A stretch of 10,584 nt of DNA from Methanosarcinales archaeon (GTDB lineage: Archaea; Halobacteriota; Methanosarcinia; Methanosarcinales; Methanogasteraceae). A model generated the notes under the pieces. It saw only the letters and a program-made list of their open reading frames with translations, did not search any database and was not told the DNA's origin. Shown here piece after piece: positions 1 through 7,599 of the stretch. The stretch covers positions 1 through 10,584 of the forward strand of contig DAOUXE010000014.1 in assembly GCA_030666765.1 (NCBI GenBank), written 5' to 3'. The translations under genes were made by a program, and so were the position numbers. Position 1 is the first letter of the stretch, and each line of letters begins with the position of its first letter.

Positions 1-1
1 A

Positions 2-109
2 AATTATAAGTATAAATTAATGGAACGATGGGCTATTGTTGAATTTGACCAGTTACCAGAAGATAATAAAAAGTCTCAGCGGTTCGTGTCAGGGGTATGT
101 TGGTGTTGA
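2..109 (+). pseudogene. Remnant of subtilase propeptide start (frame 2), cut off from the protease frame
   Basis: Frame 2 is open from base 2 to a TGA at 107-109 and contains an ATG at 20-22. It reads [18 protein letters not shown] and then a Lys-rich stretch up to about base 79. This resembles the first strand and helix of the N-terminal propeptide of archaeal and fervidolysin-like subtilases, where a 'yIVQF..pl.eedkk' pattern is usual. Beyond about base 80 the homology moves to frame 3, where the S8 catalytic domain is picked up already near its last third. I infer that these bases are the 5' part of the same protease gene, which may begin left of the window, with the intervening propeptide and catalytic Asp/His region missing. 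The match is a short pattern seen by eye, so it could be chance. No ribosome binding site is visible before the ATG. Confidence 0.4.
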
Positions 110-3100
110 AACCCCGGGAAATTCTCCTGATGCCATATCTGTCGGTGCTGTTGACGGCAGTAGCTGCTGGGCATGTTTCTCAAGCGGCGGTTACGTGAAT
201 GGCACAATCAAACCGGATATCGTCGCTCCCGGTGAGAGCATCAACTCCTCGATACCCGGCGGTTATGCTTCGTGGAGCGGAACAAGCATGTCGACACCGC
301 ACGTCGCAGGTGCGGCTGCTCTTTTGCTGCAGTCAAACCCTGATCTGGCGCCAGAGGATGTAAAATATATAATCGAGCGCACCTGTGTTGATCTGGGCGA
401 CCCCGGGAAGGATGTAAAGTATGGCTCCGGCATGATCGATGCAAGCAAATTCATCCCGCCGAATGTGAACAAATTGCTGAGATATCGATTGTCATTTTCT
501 GAAGTTGTGTATAAAGGCGAACCTGTTGAAATTACTGTCAATGCAACACTTGGAAACATTGTGATGATGAATGCAACAATAACAAACCCGGATAGCACCC
601 CATTCTCGCTGAACTTCAGCAATACCACAGCTCACCACCGGAACGCCACATTCACGGAAACGACAGAACTTGGTAGATATGACCTGGATATCTTCATCTG
701 CGACATGCAGGAGAACATAACCAAGTTCAACGAGAACTTTTATGTCACTACCAACCCTGCAAACGGCGTCATCAATGAGATAATAATCCCTTCAGAGATT
801 CCGTTCAACGAAACACTACCCATCAGCGTTGTTTTTGAAAATATCGGCGATTATGATTCTGAAGTGCTGGTTGAAGTACAGATACTGGATAACGATATCT
901 TGATCGGCTCTGTGGAAAGCGATAGCAATATGGTGAATGCAGGTTCGATCTCTACATTCGATCTGAACTGGATCGCAGATGCTCCATTGGGGATAACGAC
1001 ATTAAGAGCTATCGCAAGCTTTGAAGGAGAAGCATGCACTCAAGAGAAGAACTTCACAATCTTTGATGACTCGCCTCCCATCTTTTCTGCTATATTCGTT
1101 GATGAGAGTCTGATCGATAACGAGCCGGCATTGATCGAGGTCGAAGTAAAAGATCAGAGCGCCCTCACAGGAAACATCACGATAGAAGACCCACTCGGGA
1201 ACGTTGAGGTGATACCGTTAAAGACGCTCTCGATAATCCATGATCTATCCCTCATGGCAGGCACATATATCAATACCACTGATATCGGTAATTATCATTT
1301 CAACATGACAGTTTACGATTCTGCCGGTCTCTGCACAGTATCCAATCAATATGGGTTTTCTGTCGCAGAATGCTCCAATCCCTCCATCCTTGTAGTTTCG
1401 GAGCAGGAGGGAAGCGATCCCGAACGTTTCACAGGGACCTTGAATGGTAGTTATTGCGTGAGTGTTTGGGATAAATCAAGGAGTGGACATCCTACCCTGT
1501 CCTATCTGGAGAGATTTGATACGGTAATCTGGAGCACTGGAAACTATTGGGGGAACAACATCGATGACAACAGTTCGATGCTACTTGCAAACTACACGGA
1601 AAACGGTGGAAAACTCGTTCTGGAGGGGCCTGATATAGCGTTTGATCATGGTCATGATGGGCTTATGAACAATGTGGCGCACTGCATATTCGCGGATGAC
1701 CTTTTTCTTTCAGGCAACGAGAGTGATGTTTCGATACATATAACCCGCAACCATCCGATTTTCAAAGGTTTATCCTCCAGTATCTCGTTCAATGCGTCCT
1801 TATCTCCATACCCGGATTCTTTGATTCCGGCTAACGGCGGTGTTGAACTGGCTGAATGGAGTTTTAATGACTCAGCAATTGTTGCATTCAATGGAAACGA
1901 GACGAAAATTCTGTTTATTCCCTTTATGATCTCTGCCATGGATTCTGATCAAGATACTTTCATTGAAAATATTGTGGGCTGGATATTAACAGACGAAAGT
2001 AATGCTGATCTGGTTGTGGGCAACATATCCTGCGATTATCTCATCGAGGGAGACAATCCCATAGGGATAGAGGTGAAGAATGTCGGTTTGGTGGATGCAA
2101 ATAATACAAGGGTTGATATCTTTGTAGACGACGTCTCAAAGGAGATTATGAATGTTGATGTGCCTTCAGGAGATAAAATCAATATAAATCCTGTTTTAAT
2201 GCTTGAACCCGGCATACATGAGATCAAAGTAGAACTGAACAGCGATCTCAGTATCATAGAACCCGACCATCTGGACAACGTAAGAATCGAGGAGGTGAGG
2301 GTGGCCACGATCAAATCTGATTTGACTCCTGCGGCATTATCTTTTAATATCGGAGCTACAATCGTGAATATAACTGTTCGGATTGAGAATATAGGTGGAA
2401 GCGATGCAGATAATGCTTTAATTGAGTTCTGGATTGGTAGCGATCTATTCAGTACAGAGAATGTGGATATCAGGTATGGCCAAACCAGGAACGTCTCTGT
2501 GGAATGGCAGAAGGAGAATGGCGTGTTTGATGTGCTTATAAAGGTCAACCTTTACCATAATACCACTGAATCGAATTACTCTAACAACAATATCGATTCG
2601 ATACTCTACGTATGCAGCAAATCCCATGTTTTGATCGTTGATGACAGCGATACAGAGGATTATTCTACCGATGAACCGCGCAGCGCAGGCGACTTTGAAA
2701 CGGTGCTGAAGAGCAATGGTTACTGCACGGTTGTCTGGAATGAATCAGAGAAAGGTGTTCCTGGCATCGAATATCTAAATCAATTTGATGTGGTCATCTG
2801 GTCTGCTGGCGATTACTGGAATACAGCGATCAATGATAGCGATATTGCTCTACTGGAACAATACAATGGAGGAATTATATTCGAGGGGTCTGATATAGCT
2901 TTCGACCACGTCAATGATTCGTTTATGCAGAACCATCTACATTCTGAACTGGATGTGGATATGATACTGGATAACGAGACCGAGATGATTTTGGAGAAGC
3001 ATGAAATACTGGCAGGTATATCGAGCATCAGTTTGAACAAGTCAATGTGTCCGTATCCTGATTCACTGACGCCCACCGATGGCTTGAGTGTTGCGAACTG

Positions 3101-4904
3101 GAATGCTGCAGGGTCCGCGATGATCGTTTATGAGGATTCGGGGTCGAGGGTTGTGTATTATGGTTTCTCTGTTGATGGCATCACTGATGCAGAGACGATG
3201 GAGAAGTTGGTGCTGAATTCGGTGGGGTGGTTGATGCCTCCGGCAGCAGCAATAACCACCTGCGAAGAGCTGCAAGATATGAAGAATAATTTATCTGGGG
3301 ATTATCATTTAGCCAATGATATCGACTGTTCCTGCACTGTAGGATGGAATGAAGGGGCGGGTTTTGAGCCAATGGCAAACCATTTAGATCGATTTCGTGG
3401 AACATTAGACGGTAAGGGGTATACAATCAGCAATTTGTACATAAACAGACCTTCGCAAAATAACGTTGGATTGGTCGGATTCATAGGCGGTGGGGGTAAA
3501 GTTACAAATATCAGTTTGGAAGATGTTGATATGACCGGACATAATTATGTCGGAGCATTAACCGGTTTTAATGACGGAACAATCACCAATTCTCACTTTA
3601 CCGGAAGTGTTAGTGGTAATTACGGCGTTGGAGGATTGGCCGGTCGTGATGAGGGAACAATAAGCAAGTCCTATTCAGCAGGCAGTGTTAGCGGTAATGA
3701 TGGTGTCGGAGGATTGGTCGGTTATAATATGTACTCCTCTGCAACAATCACAAATTCATATTCAACAGCCAGTATGTCCGGCAGTTCTTGTGTCGGAGGA
3801 TTAGTCGGTGAGAATTATGGTGGAACAGTCAAGAACTCATATTCAACAGGCAATGTATCCGGTAATAGTGATGTCGGAGGATTAATCGGTTGGAATTATT
3901 ATGGAACAGTCAACCATTCCTATTACGACACAAACACATCAGGACAAACAGACACAGGAAAAGGAGAGCCGAAAACAACAGCCAAGATGAAACAAGAAGC
4001 AACCTTTATCGGTTGGGATTTCGCTGACATCTGGGCAATTACAGAAGATGTGACCTATCCGTTTATACAGTGGCAACGAGTCCACAACCTCAACACAAAC
4101 GAGAGATTCCCAACAATCCAAGCGGCGATAGACGACCTTGACACGCAGGATGGGCACACGATCACAGCGGATGCCGGGACGTATGTTGAGAACGTGGATG
4201 TGAACAAACGGCTCACCCTGATCGGCGAGGGCACTGATGTGGTGAATGTGGCCGCAGCATCGTCATCTGATCACGTCTTTGAGATAACCGCAGACTATGT
4301 GAACATAAGCGAGTTCACGGTGACTGGTGTAACTGGTTGGGCGGGGATATATCTTCATTACGCAGATCATTGCACCATATCAAATAACAACGCGTCGAAC
4401 AGCGGCAGTGGTATCGGCTTGGGTAATTCGTGCAACAACACCATAACAAACAACAATTTGACAAATAACTACTATGGCATCTATTTATGGTATTCTTCGA
4501 ATAACAACACCTTAACGAATAATAACGCATCAAACAACGGCTGTGGCATCGACCTGGATTATTCGTGCAACAACACTATAACAAGCAACACTCTTATCTC
4601 GAACAGTGATTACGGTATCTGGATGTGGCTTTCTTCGAGTAGCAACCAAATCTACAACAATTACTTCGACAACACGAACAACGCTCGTGACGACAATGTC
4701 AATAACATCTGGAACACCACAAAGAGAGAAGGAGAGAGCATCGTAGGTGGACCATACCTCGGCGGAAACTACTGGAGCGATTATGCAGGAGAGGACTCAG
4801 ATGGCGATGGGCTTGGAGATACTTTGCTTCCGTACAATTCTGGCGGAGGCATAACGAATGGCGGTGATTATCTGCCGCTGGTTCTGTCGATGCGGCAATA
4901 TTGA
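36..4904 (+). CDS. Giant multidomain surface protein: truncated subtilisin-like (S8) domain, CARDB/Ig, two ThuA/GATase-like domains, GLUG repeats, NosD-type beta-helix
   Basis: This is an open frame of 1622 codons. The nominal start is a TTG at 36 with no convincing ribosome binding site, and a TAA at 18-20 lies in frame. The real gene probably began further upstream in another frame. Domains by approximate residue: 16-145, the C-terminal third of a peptidase S8 domain, with [22 protein letters not shown] and [11 protein letters not shown] (nucleophile Ser84, bases 285-287); 148-237, Ig-like; 238-345, CARDB-like; 346-447, Ig-like; 448-653, ThuA/glutamine-amidotransferase-like; 654-755 and 756-858, CARDB; 860-1067, second amidotransferase-like copy; 1069-1340, GLUG-containing; 1350-1610, NosD/PbH1 beta-helix. 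Catalytic Asp, His and the oxyanion Asn are missing, so proteolysis is unlikely from this frame. No signal peptide is visible because the 5' end is lost. N-X-S/T sequons are very frequent, as in exported archaeal glycoproteins. A dockerin follows in the +1 frame. The role is inferred to be cell-surface or extracellular binding and degradation. Confidence 0.85.
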   Translation: MLNLTSYQKIIKSLSGSCQGYVGVETPGNSPDAISVGAVDGSSCWACFSSGGYVNGTIKPDIVAPGESINSSIPGGYASWSGTSMSTPHVAGAAALLLQSNPDLAPEDVKYIIERTCVDLGDPGKDVKYGSGMIDASKFIPPNVNKLLRYRLSFSEVVYKGEPVEITVNATLGNIVMMNATITNPDSTPFSLNFSNTTAHHRNATFTETTELGRYDLDIFICDMQENITKFNENFYVTTNPANGVINEIIIPSEIPFNETLPISVVFENIGDYDSEVLVEVQILDNDILIGSVESDSNMVNAGSISTFDLNWIADAPLGITTLRAIASFEGEACTQEKNFTIFDDSPPIFSAIFVDESLIDNEPALIEVEVKDQSALTGNITIEDPLGNVEVIPLKTLSIIHDLSLMAGTYINTTDIGNYHFNMTVYDSAGLCTVSNQYGFSVAECSNPSILVVSEQEGSDPERFTGTLNGSYCVSVWDKSRSGHPTLSYLERFDTVIWSTGNYWGNNIDDNSSMLLANYTENGGKLVLEGPDIAFDHGHDGLMNNVAHCIFADDLFLSGNESDVSIHITRNHPIFKGLSSSISFNASLSPYPDSLIPANGGVELAEWSFNDSAIVAFNGNETKILFIPFMISAMDSDQDTFIENIVGWILTDESNADLVVGNISCDYLIEGDNPIGIEVKNVGLVDANNTRVDIFVDDVSKEIMNVDVPSGDKININPVLMLEPGIHEIKVELNSDLSIIEPDHLDNVRIEEVRVATIKSDLTPAALSFNIGATIVNITVRIENIGGSDADNALIEFWIGSDLFSTENVDIRYGQTRNVSVEWQKENGVFDVLIKVNLYHNTTESNYSNNNIDSILYVCSKSHVLIVDDSDTEDYSTDEPRSAGDFETVLKSNGYCTVVWNESEKGVPGIEYLNQFDVVIWSAGDYWNTAINDSDIALLEQYNGGIIFEGSDIAFDHVNDSFMQNHLHSELDVDMILDNETEMILEKHEILAGISSISLNKSMCPYPDSLTPTDGLSVANWNAAGSAMIVYEDSGSRVVYYGFSVDGITDAETMEKLVLNSVGWLMPPAAAITTCEELQDMKNNLSGDYHLANDIDCSCTVGWNEGAGFEPMANHLDRFRGTLDGKGYTISNLYINRPSQNNVGLVGFIGGGGKVTNISLEDVDMTGHNYVGALTGFNDGTITNSHFTGSVSGNYGVGGLAGRDEGTISKSYSAGSVSGNDGVGGLVGYNMYSSATITNSYSTASMSGSSCVGGLVGENYGGTVKNSYSTGNVSGNSDVGGLIGWNYYGTVNHSYYDTNTSGQTDTGKGEPKTTAKMKQEATFIGWDFADIWAITEDVTYPFIQWQRVHNLNTNERFPTIQAAIDDLDTQDGHTITADAGTYVENVDVNKRLTLIGEGTDVVNVAAASSSDHVFEITADYVNISEFTVTGVTGWAGIYLHYADHCTISNNNASNSGSGIGLGNSCNNTITNNNLTNNYYGIYLWYSSNNNTLTNNNASNNGCGIDLDYSCNNTITSNTLISNSDYGIWMWLSSSSNQIYNNYFDNTNNARDDNVNNIWNTTKREGESIVGGPYLGGNYWSDYAGEDSDGDGLGDTLLPYNSGGGITNGGDYLPLVLSMRQY
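1377..3236 (+). repeat. Diverged internal duplication: amidotransferase-like domain, CARDB pair, amidotransferase-like domain
   Basis: Two segments of the giant protein, bases about 1377-1994 and 2613-3236, encode copies of the same roughly 205-residue domain. Matching landmarks are [12 protein letters not shown] against [25 protein letters not shown] against [13 protein letters not shown], and [12 protein letters not shown] against [12 protein letters not shown], and both end in a VGW motif. The fold pattern (an initial 'ILVV/VLIVDD' strand, a 'YDVVIW' strand, a 'GG.L...G.DI' turn) is that of ThuA or class I glutamine-amidotransferase-like domains often attached to archaeal surface proteases. 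Neither copy has a cysteine at the 'G.DI' elbow, so amidotransferase catalysis is not expected and a binding role is more likely. Two CARDB-like modules (bases about 1995-2610) separate the copies. The unit was probably duplicated within the gene, and the divergence shows it is not recent. Confidence 0.7.
3450..3925 (+). repeat. GLUG-type tandem peptide repeats
   Basis: About five to six tandem units of roughly 25-29 residues carry the pattern VGGLVG.N.G.I.NSYS.G.VSG. Clear units start near bases 3540, 3624, 3699, 3795 and 3873. Examples are [20 protein letters not shown] and [20 protein letters not shown]. The pattern matches the GLUG motif family found in large secreted adhesins and peptidases. 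The preceding stretch (about 3240-3450) has the usual lead-in, TCEELQDM followed by an LANDID strand and a [17 protein letters not shown] segment. After the repeats comes the customary tail, including [16 protein letters not shown] and an IWAI segment. The DNA units are similar but not identical, so this is an old protein-level repeat and not a simple DNA satellite. Confidence 0.85.
4100..4760 (+). repeat. NosD-type right-handed beta-helix with PbH1 repeats
   Basis: The stretch encodes [10 protein letters not shown] and [18 protein letters not shown], the usual opening of NosD/CASH-type beta-helices. Repeated rungs of about 22-24 residues follow, such as [39 protein letters not shown] and an [15 protein letters not shown] rung, at about bases 4370-4670. 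The Asn ladders and 'GI.L' turns are diagnostic of parallel beta-helix (PbH1) repeats. The domain closes with the common [20 protein letters not shown] cap, which includes an Asp-rich calcium-type loop. In surface proteins such helices generally bind or cleave polysaccharide. No catalytic residue can be assigned here. Confidence 0.85.
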
Positions 4905-5097
4905 CGGTGACCGCGAGATAGACATAGTTAATCTCCTGATCCTGCTTGATTGTGTAGTCACAGGCGCATCGGTTGACGTTCGCGTCGGGGATATCGATGG
5001 CAACGGATACATCAACACACTCGATGTGCGGCTGCTGATGGGTTACATCAACGATTCGGTGGGATATTCGCTGAACTGCCCATCTGGGGGAATTTGA
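4858..5097 (+). CDS. Type I dockerin module, out of frame with the upstream giant protein
   Basis: Recognisable dockerin sequence begins at about base 4891 ([19 protein letters not shown]) and continues through a second unit ([21 protein letters not shown]), ending at TGA 5095-5097. The two units carry the duplicated F-hand calcium loops of dockerins, D/N.D.D/N....D followed by a hydrophobic helix. Dockerins plug into cohesin modules on scaffold or cell-surface proteins, and both modules occur in some archaea. The frame opens at an ATG (4858), but residues before 4891 are a shadow of the beta-helix cap region, and there is no ribosome binding site. I take it to be the C-terminal module of the upstream protein, displaced by a +1 frameshift between about 4880 and 4892. 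A separately translated small protein is the less likely alternative. Confidence 0.6.
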   Translation: MAVIICRWFCRCGNIDGDREIDIVNLLILLDCVVTGASVDVRVGDIDGNGYINTLDVRLLMGYINDSVGYSLNCPSGGI

Positions 5098-5216
5098 TCA
5101 TCACCGAAAAGAAAGTTGGGAAACAGATCCGCACATTCACGCTGGACGAGGAGAATCCGGTAACCCAGTTGCTGCTCAAATTTTACGGCGACCTGTCAGA
5201 GTTGCTTCCTGAATGA
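5094..5216 (+). CDS. Possible small ORF (40 codons) or gene remnant, unrecognised
   Basis: A TTG at 5094-5096 overlaps the dockerin stop codon (TTGA) and opens a 40-codon frame ending at TGA 5214-5216. A G-run (GGGGG, 5086-5090) sits just upstream but too close to be a normal ribosome binding site. The peptide has a basic start (ITEKKVGKQIRTFTLDEENP) and an amphipathic tail (TQLLLKFYGDLSELLPE), a composition more protein-like than random frames nearby. I do not recognise a family. It could be a coupled small gene, the fragment of an older gene, or chance. It matters mainly because it occupies the gap between the dockerin and the terminator. Confidence 0.25.
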   Translation: MIITEKKVGKQIRTFTLDEENPVTQLLLKFYGDLSELLPE

Positions 5217-5239
5217 CCGAGGAGATTTCACAATTGGAT

Positions 5240-5275
5240 ATCTGACATCTTTCGAAATCAGATTATTATTTTTAT
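5240..5275 (+). terminator. Putative terminator: hairpin followed by T-rich tract
   Basis: A perfect 6-bp inverted repeat, ATCTGA (5240-5245) and TCAGAT (5258-5263), encloses a 12-base loop that itself contains the palindrome TTTCGAAA (5250-5257). It is followed at once by TATTATTTTTAT on the coding strand. A second run of seven T lies at 5293-5299. T-rich tracts suffice for termination in archaea, so one or both probably end transcription of the giant protein gene. The hairpin is short and its contribution is uncertain. Confidence 0.45.
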
Positions 5276-5365
5276 ATGGCTCCTATAAAGGATTTTTTTA
5301 TTTAGGTTTTGAATTGCGAGACCGCCCTGGCATCTGTACGAGGTTGGGCTGATGTAACGAAACTG

Positions 5366-5372
5366 TTAAATA
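5366..5372 (+). promoter_or_regulatory. Candidate archaeal TATA box for the chelatase operon
   Basis: TTAAATA lies 109 bases before the fused chelatase gene and resembles the archaeal box A (TTTAWATA). Transcription would be expected to start about 25 bases downstream, near 5395-5400, leaving a leader of about 80 bases. Other AT-rich candidates are TTTATATG (5271-5278) and TATAAAG (5284-5290), but these overlap the probable terminator of the upstream gene. The purine-rich flank CGAAACTG does not form a strong BRE, so this is a weak call. Confidence 0.35.
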
Positions 5373-5395
5373 CCAATCGTTCAGTGTTATCTTTG

Positions 5396-5449
5396 CTATC
5401 GTTGTTATAGAATTTGGTGCTGACAACCAGGATCGATAACAAACGATCG
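5396..5449 (+). promoter_or_regulatory. Dyad-rich leader upstream of the chelatase operon; possible operator
   Basis: Between the candidate TATA box and the start codon lie CTAT-N7-ATAG (5396-5410) and GATCG-N8-CGATC (5431-5435 and 5444-5448). The second is built around the palindromes ATCGAT and CGATCG. Their position at or just after the predicted transcription start is where archaeal repressors often bind, so a regulator of tetrapyrrole or metal genes could act here. The symmetry is short and common by chance. No cobalamin-riboswitch core or other structured leader is apparent. Confidence 0.25.
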
Positions 5450-5468
5450 GTCTTGCGAGAGCAGTAAC

Positions 5469-5473
5469 AGAGG
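5469..5473 (+). promoter_or_regulatory. Ribosome binding site of the fused chelatase subunit
   Basis: AGAGG sits 7 bases before the ATG at 5481, a good Shine-Dalgarno match and distance. It supports this ATG as the start, as does the alignment of the first residues ([11 protein letters not shown]) with the usual N-terminus of ChlI-type AAA+ subunits. Confidence 0.6.
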
Positions 5474-5480
5474 ATTAGAG

Positions 5481-7598
5481 ATGCACCATATAAGAAGACA
5501 GATACTACCATTCACAGCAATTGTCGGGCAGGAGAGGATGAAAAAATCACTGATACTAAACGCCATAAACCCAAAGATCGGGGGCGTTCTGATACGGGGC
5601 GAGAAGGGGACCGCGAAGTCAACAGCGGTTCGGGCTCTTGCAGAACTGCTTCCCGAGATTGAGGTGGTAGGGAACTGTCCGTTTAATTGTAATCCTGACA
5701 ACCCTAATGAGATGTGCGATATCTGCTACGAGCGTGCATCAAACGGTGGAAAACTCGATATCGCGACCAGAAAGAAACGAGTCGTCGATCTGCCGCTCGG
5801 TTGTACTGAGGATCGGGTCGTTGGCACGCTTAACGTCGAGAAGGCGATAAAGGAAGGGATAAGCGCACTTGAACCCGGAATCCTTGCCGCAGCAAATCGC
5901 GGCATCCTGTATATCGATGAGATCAACCTCCTTGATGATCATGTCGCAGACGTTCTCCTGGACTCGGCTGCGATGGCTGTGAATGTGGTCGAGCGGGAAG
6001 GGATCAGCGTGAGCCACCCTTCAAGATTTATCCTCGTCGGGACGATGAACCCGGAGGAGGGCGAGATACGACCGCAGTTGCTGGATCGGCTCGGGTTGCA
6101 GGCGAATGTTGAGAGTTTAAGCGACGTGGACGAGCGGGTTGCGATCGTGAAGGTAGCAGAGCAGTTCGATACCGATCCTGAGGGGTTCAGGGAGAGTTGC
6201 GAGGATTCACAGAGGGAGCTTAGCGAGAAGATAGTGAATGCAGAAACGATTCTTCCGGACGCCCGGATCAGCGACGATCTCCTGAGAACCACTGCCGAGA
6301 TGTGCATCGAACTTGGCGTCAGGACGCACCGGGCAGAGATCGTTATCACGAGAACTGCAAAGACGATTGCGGCATTCGACAACCGTACTGAGGTCACGCT
6401 TGGTGACATAAAGGAAGCGATGGAACTTGCGCTGCCGCATAGGATGCGAAAGAAACCGTTTGAGCCGCCCGAACTCGATACCGAGAAACTCGACCGCATG
6501 ATGGAAGAGAAAGGTGAAGAGAAGCAGAAACCGGGCGAGGAGAGCGAGCAACCCGAACAGAAGCACGAGAACGAACACAAACAGGAACACAAGCACGAAC
6601 ACGAGCAGGAACGGGATCATGAGCAGGAACAGGGTCAGCAGGAGATGCAGGATCCGCCCGGTTCTGGGGATGAGGGGGGTACTCCGCAGGAGTCGGTCTT
6701 TGAGGTTGGTAGCCCGATCGATGCCGGAGCCGTGAGACCAAAACAGAAGCGAGACCGGACATACCGCAGAAAGACATCAGGGAGAAGGATTCCAACGCTT
6801 GCGATGTATAACCGTGGTAGATACGCACGGCACACCATACCACATGGCAAACCAACCGATATCGCGATCGACGCCACGATCTGTGCTGCTGCGCCGCATC
6901 AGAGGGACCGATGTACAGGGAAGGGAGGGGCAGAGGGGGCAGCCATCCTCATCAGGGATCAGGACATCAGGGAGAAGATCCGGGTCGGGAAAGTCTCCAC
7001 AGCAACCCTCTTCGTGGTGGATGCCTCGGGTTCGATGGGCGCGTCGAACCGGATGGAGAGTGCGAAAGGTGCAGTGCTCTCACTCCTTCTGGACTCATAT
7101 CAGCAGCGCGATCGGCTGGGGATGGTTGCGTTTCGGGGCAATGATGCTGATGTGTTGCTCCCGCTTTCTCGAAGCGCCGATCTCGCATTCAAGCAGCTCC
7201 ACGACCTCCCTACTGGCGGGAAGACGCCACTTTCTGCTGGTCTAAGCGCAGGACTTAACCTGCTACTTGCAGAGCTAAAAAAGAACGAGGAGACGATTCC
7301 GATAATGATTCTGATCTCGGACGGGCGTGCGAATGTAGCACTTGGGGACGCGGGGGTCAAAGAAGAACTGCTTGGGATCGCAGAAGACGCGAGATCCGCG
7401 GGGATTCATGTCGTAGTTCTAGATACCGAATCTGCTGGCAGGTCTTTTGTGAAGATGCAACTTGGATACTGCAAGGATATTGCAGAGCACGCTGGCGGCA
7501 GGTATTATTCGGTTGAGGATCTTTCATCCGGGGCGGTTCGGAATATCGTTGCAACTGAGCAGGAGATGCTTGTGGATATCCATTCGATGTGGTGTTGA
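5481..7598 (+). CDS. Fused ChlI/ChlD-type (AAA+ plus VWA) subunit of a class II metal chelatase
   Basis: This 705-residue protein is the ATP-driven motor partner of the CobN/BchH-type large subunit encoded next. The AAA+ module (about 1-330) begins PFTAIVGQE. It has Walker [10 protein letters not shown] (40-48), Walker [12 protein letters not shown] (141-151), sensor 1 region GTMNPEEG (187-194) and RPQLLDR (197-203). Four cysteines (66, 70, 79, 82; C-x3-C-x8-C-x2-C) form a cluster after Walker A. A highly charged linker (about 340-400) contains Glu/Gln with histidines at 362, 366, 370, 372, 374 and 380. A short conserved segment follows ([15 protein letters not shown], then DIAIDAT and AAAPHQ). 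The C-terminal VWA domain has an intact MIDAS: DASGSMG (514-520), Thr582 in TGGKTPL and Asp614 in ISDGRANV. Such fusions combine the I and D subunits that are separate in Mg-chelatase, and they are common in methanogens. Cobalt insertion into a corrinoid precursor is the likeliest role, but the metal cannot be proved. The gene is tightly coupled to the next. Confidence 0.92.
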   Translation: MHHIRRQILPFTAIVGQERMKKSLILNAINPKIGGVLIRGEKGTAKSTAVRALAELLPEIEVVGNCPFNCNPDNPNEMCDICYERASNGGKLDIATRKKRVVDLPLGCTEDRVVGTLNVEKAIKEGISALEPGILAAANRGILYIDEINLLDDHVADVLLDSAAMAVNVVEREGISVSHPSRFILVGTMNPEEGEIRPQLLDRLGLQANVESLSDVDERVAIVKVAEQFDTDPEGFRESCEDSQRELSEKIVNAETILPDARISDDLLRTTAEMCIELGVRTHRAEIVITRTAKTIAAFDNRTEVTLGDIKEAMELALPHRMRKKPFEPPELDTEKLDRMMEEKGEEKQKPGEESEQPEQKHENEHKQEHKHEHEQERDHEQEQGQQEMQDPPGSGDEGGTPQESVFEVGSPIDAGAVRPKQKRDRTYRRKTSGRRIPTLAMYNRGRYARHTIPHGKPTDIAIDATICAAAPHQRDRCTGKGGAEGAAILIRDQDIREKIRVGKVSTATLFVVDASGSMGASNRMESAKGAVLSLLLDSYQQRDRLGMVAFRGNDADVLLPLSRSADLAFKQLHDLPTGGKTPLSAGLSAGLNLLLAELKKNEETIPIMILISDGRANVALGDAGVKEELLGIAEDARSAGIHVVVLDTESAGRSFVKMQLGYCKDIAEHAGGRYYSVEDLSSGAVRNIVATEQEMLVDIHSMWC
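6498..6680 (+). repeat. Low-complexity GAR-CAC/CAG repeat encoding the Glu/Gln/His-rich linker
   Basis: The coding strand here is a loose hexamer repeat of gaa/gag alternating with cac, cag and aag, densest at 6561-6635. It encodes a strongly acidic, helical-looking linker with six histidines in nineteen residues (362-380). Charged or proline-rich linkers between the AAA+ and VWA parts are normal in ChlD-type proteins. The histidine content is the unusual part. Slippage in such a repeat would change linker length in steps of whole codons. Confidence 0.7.
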
Positions 7599-7599
7599 T

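Noticed and set aside
3540..4680. Tandem repeats considered as a CRISPR array or DNA satellite
   Set aside because: The units are in-frame GLUG and PbH1 protein repeats with diverged DNA. There are no identical direct repeats with unique spacers.
36..4904. Mobile element causing the breaks in the protease gene
   Set aside because: No transposase, terminal inverted repeats or target-site duplication is visible at either break.
5217..5480. Cobalamin riboswitch, tRNA or other structured RNA in the gap before the chelatase operon
   Set aside because: No tRNA arms, B12-box-like core or extended pairing could be found by eye, only short dyads and T-rich tracts.
5939..6855. Overlapping minus-strand frames of 137-217 codons opposite the fused chelatase gene
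   Set aside because: They are Ser-, Arg- and Phe-rich shadows of the AAA+ domain and the GAR-CAN linker, without family motifs or ribosome binding sites.
6799..7245. 148-codon plus-strand frame inside the fused chelatase gene
   Set aside because: It is an out-of-frame shadow rich in Arg, Ser and Trp. The real frame here encodes the intact VWA MIDAS domain.
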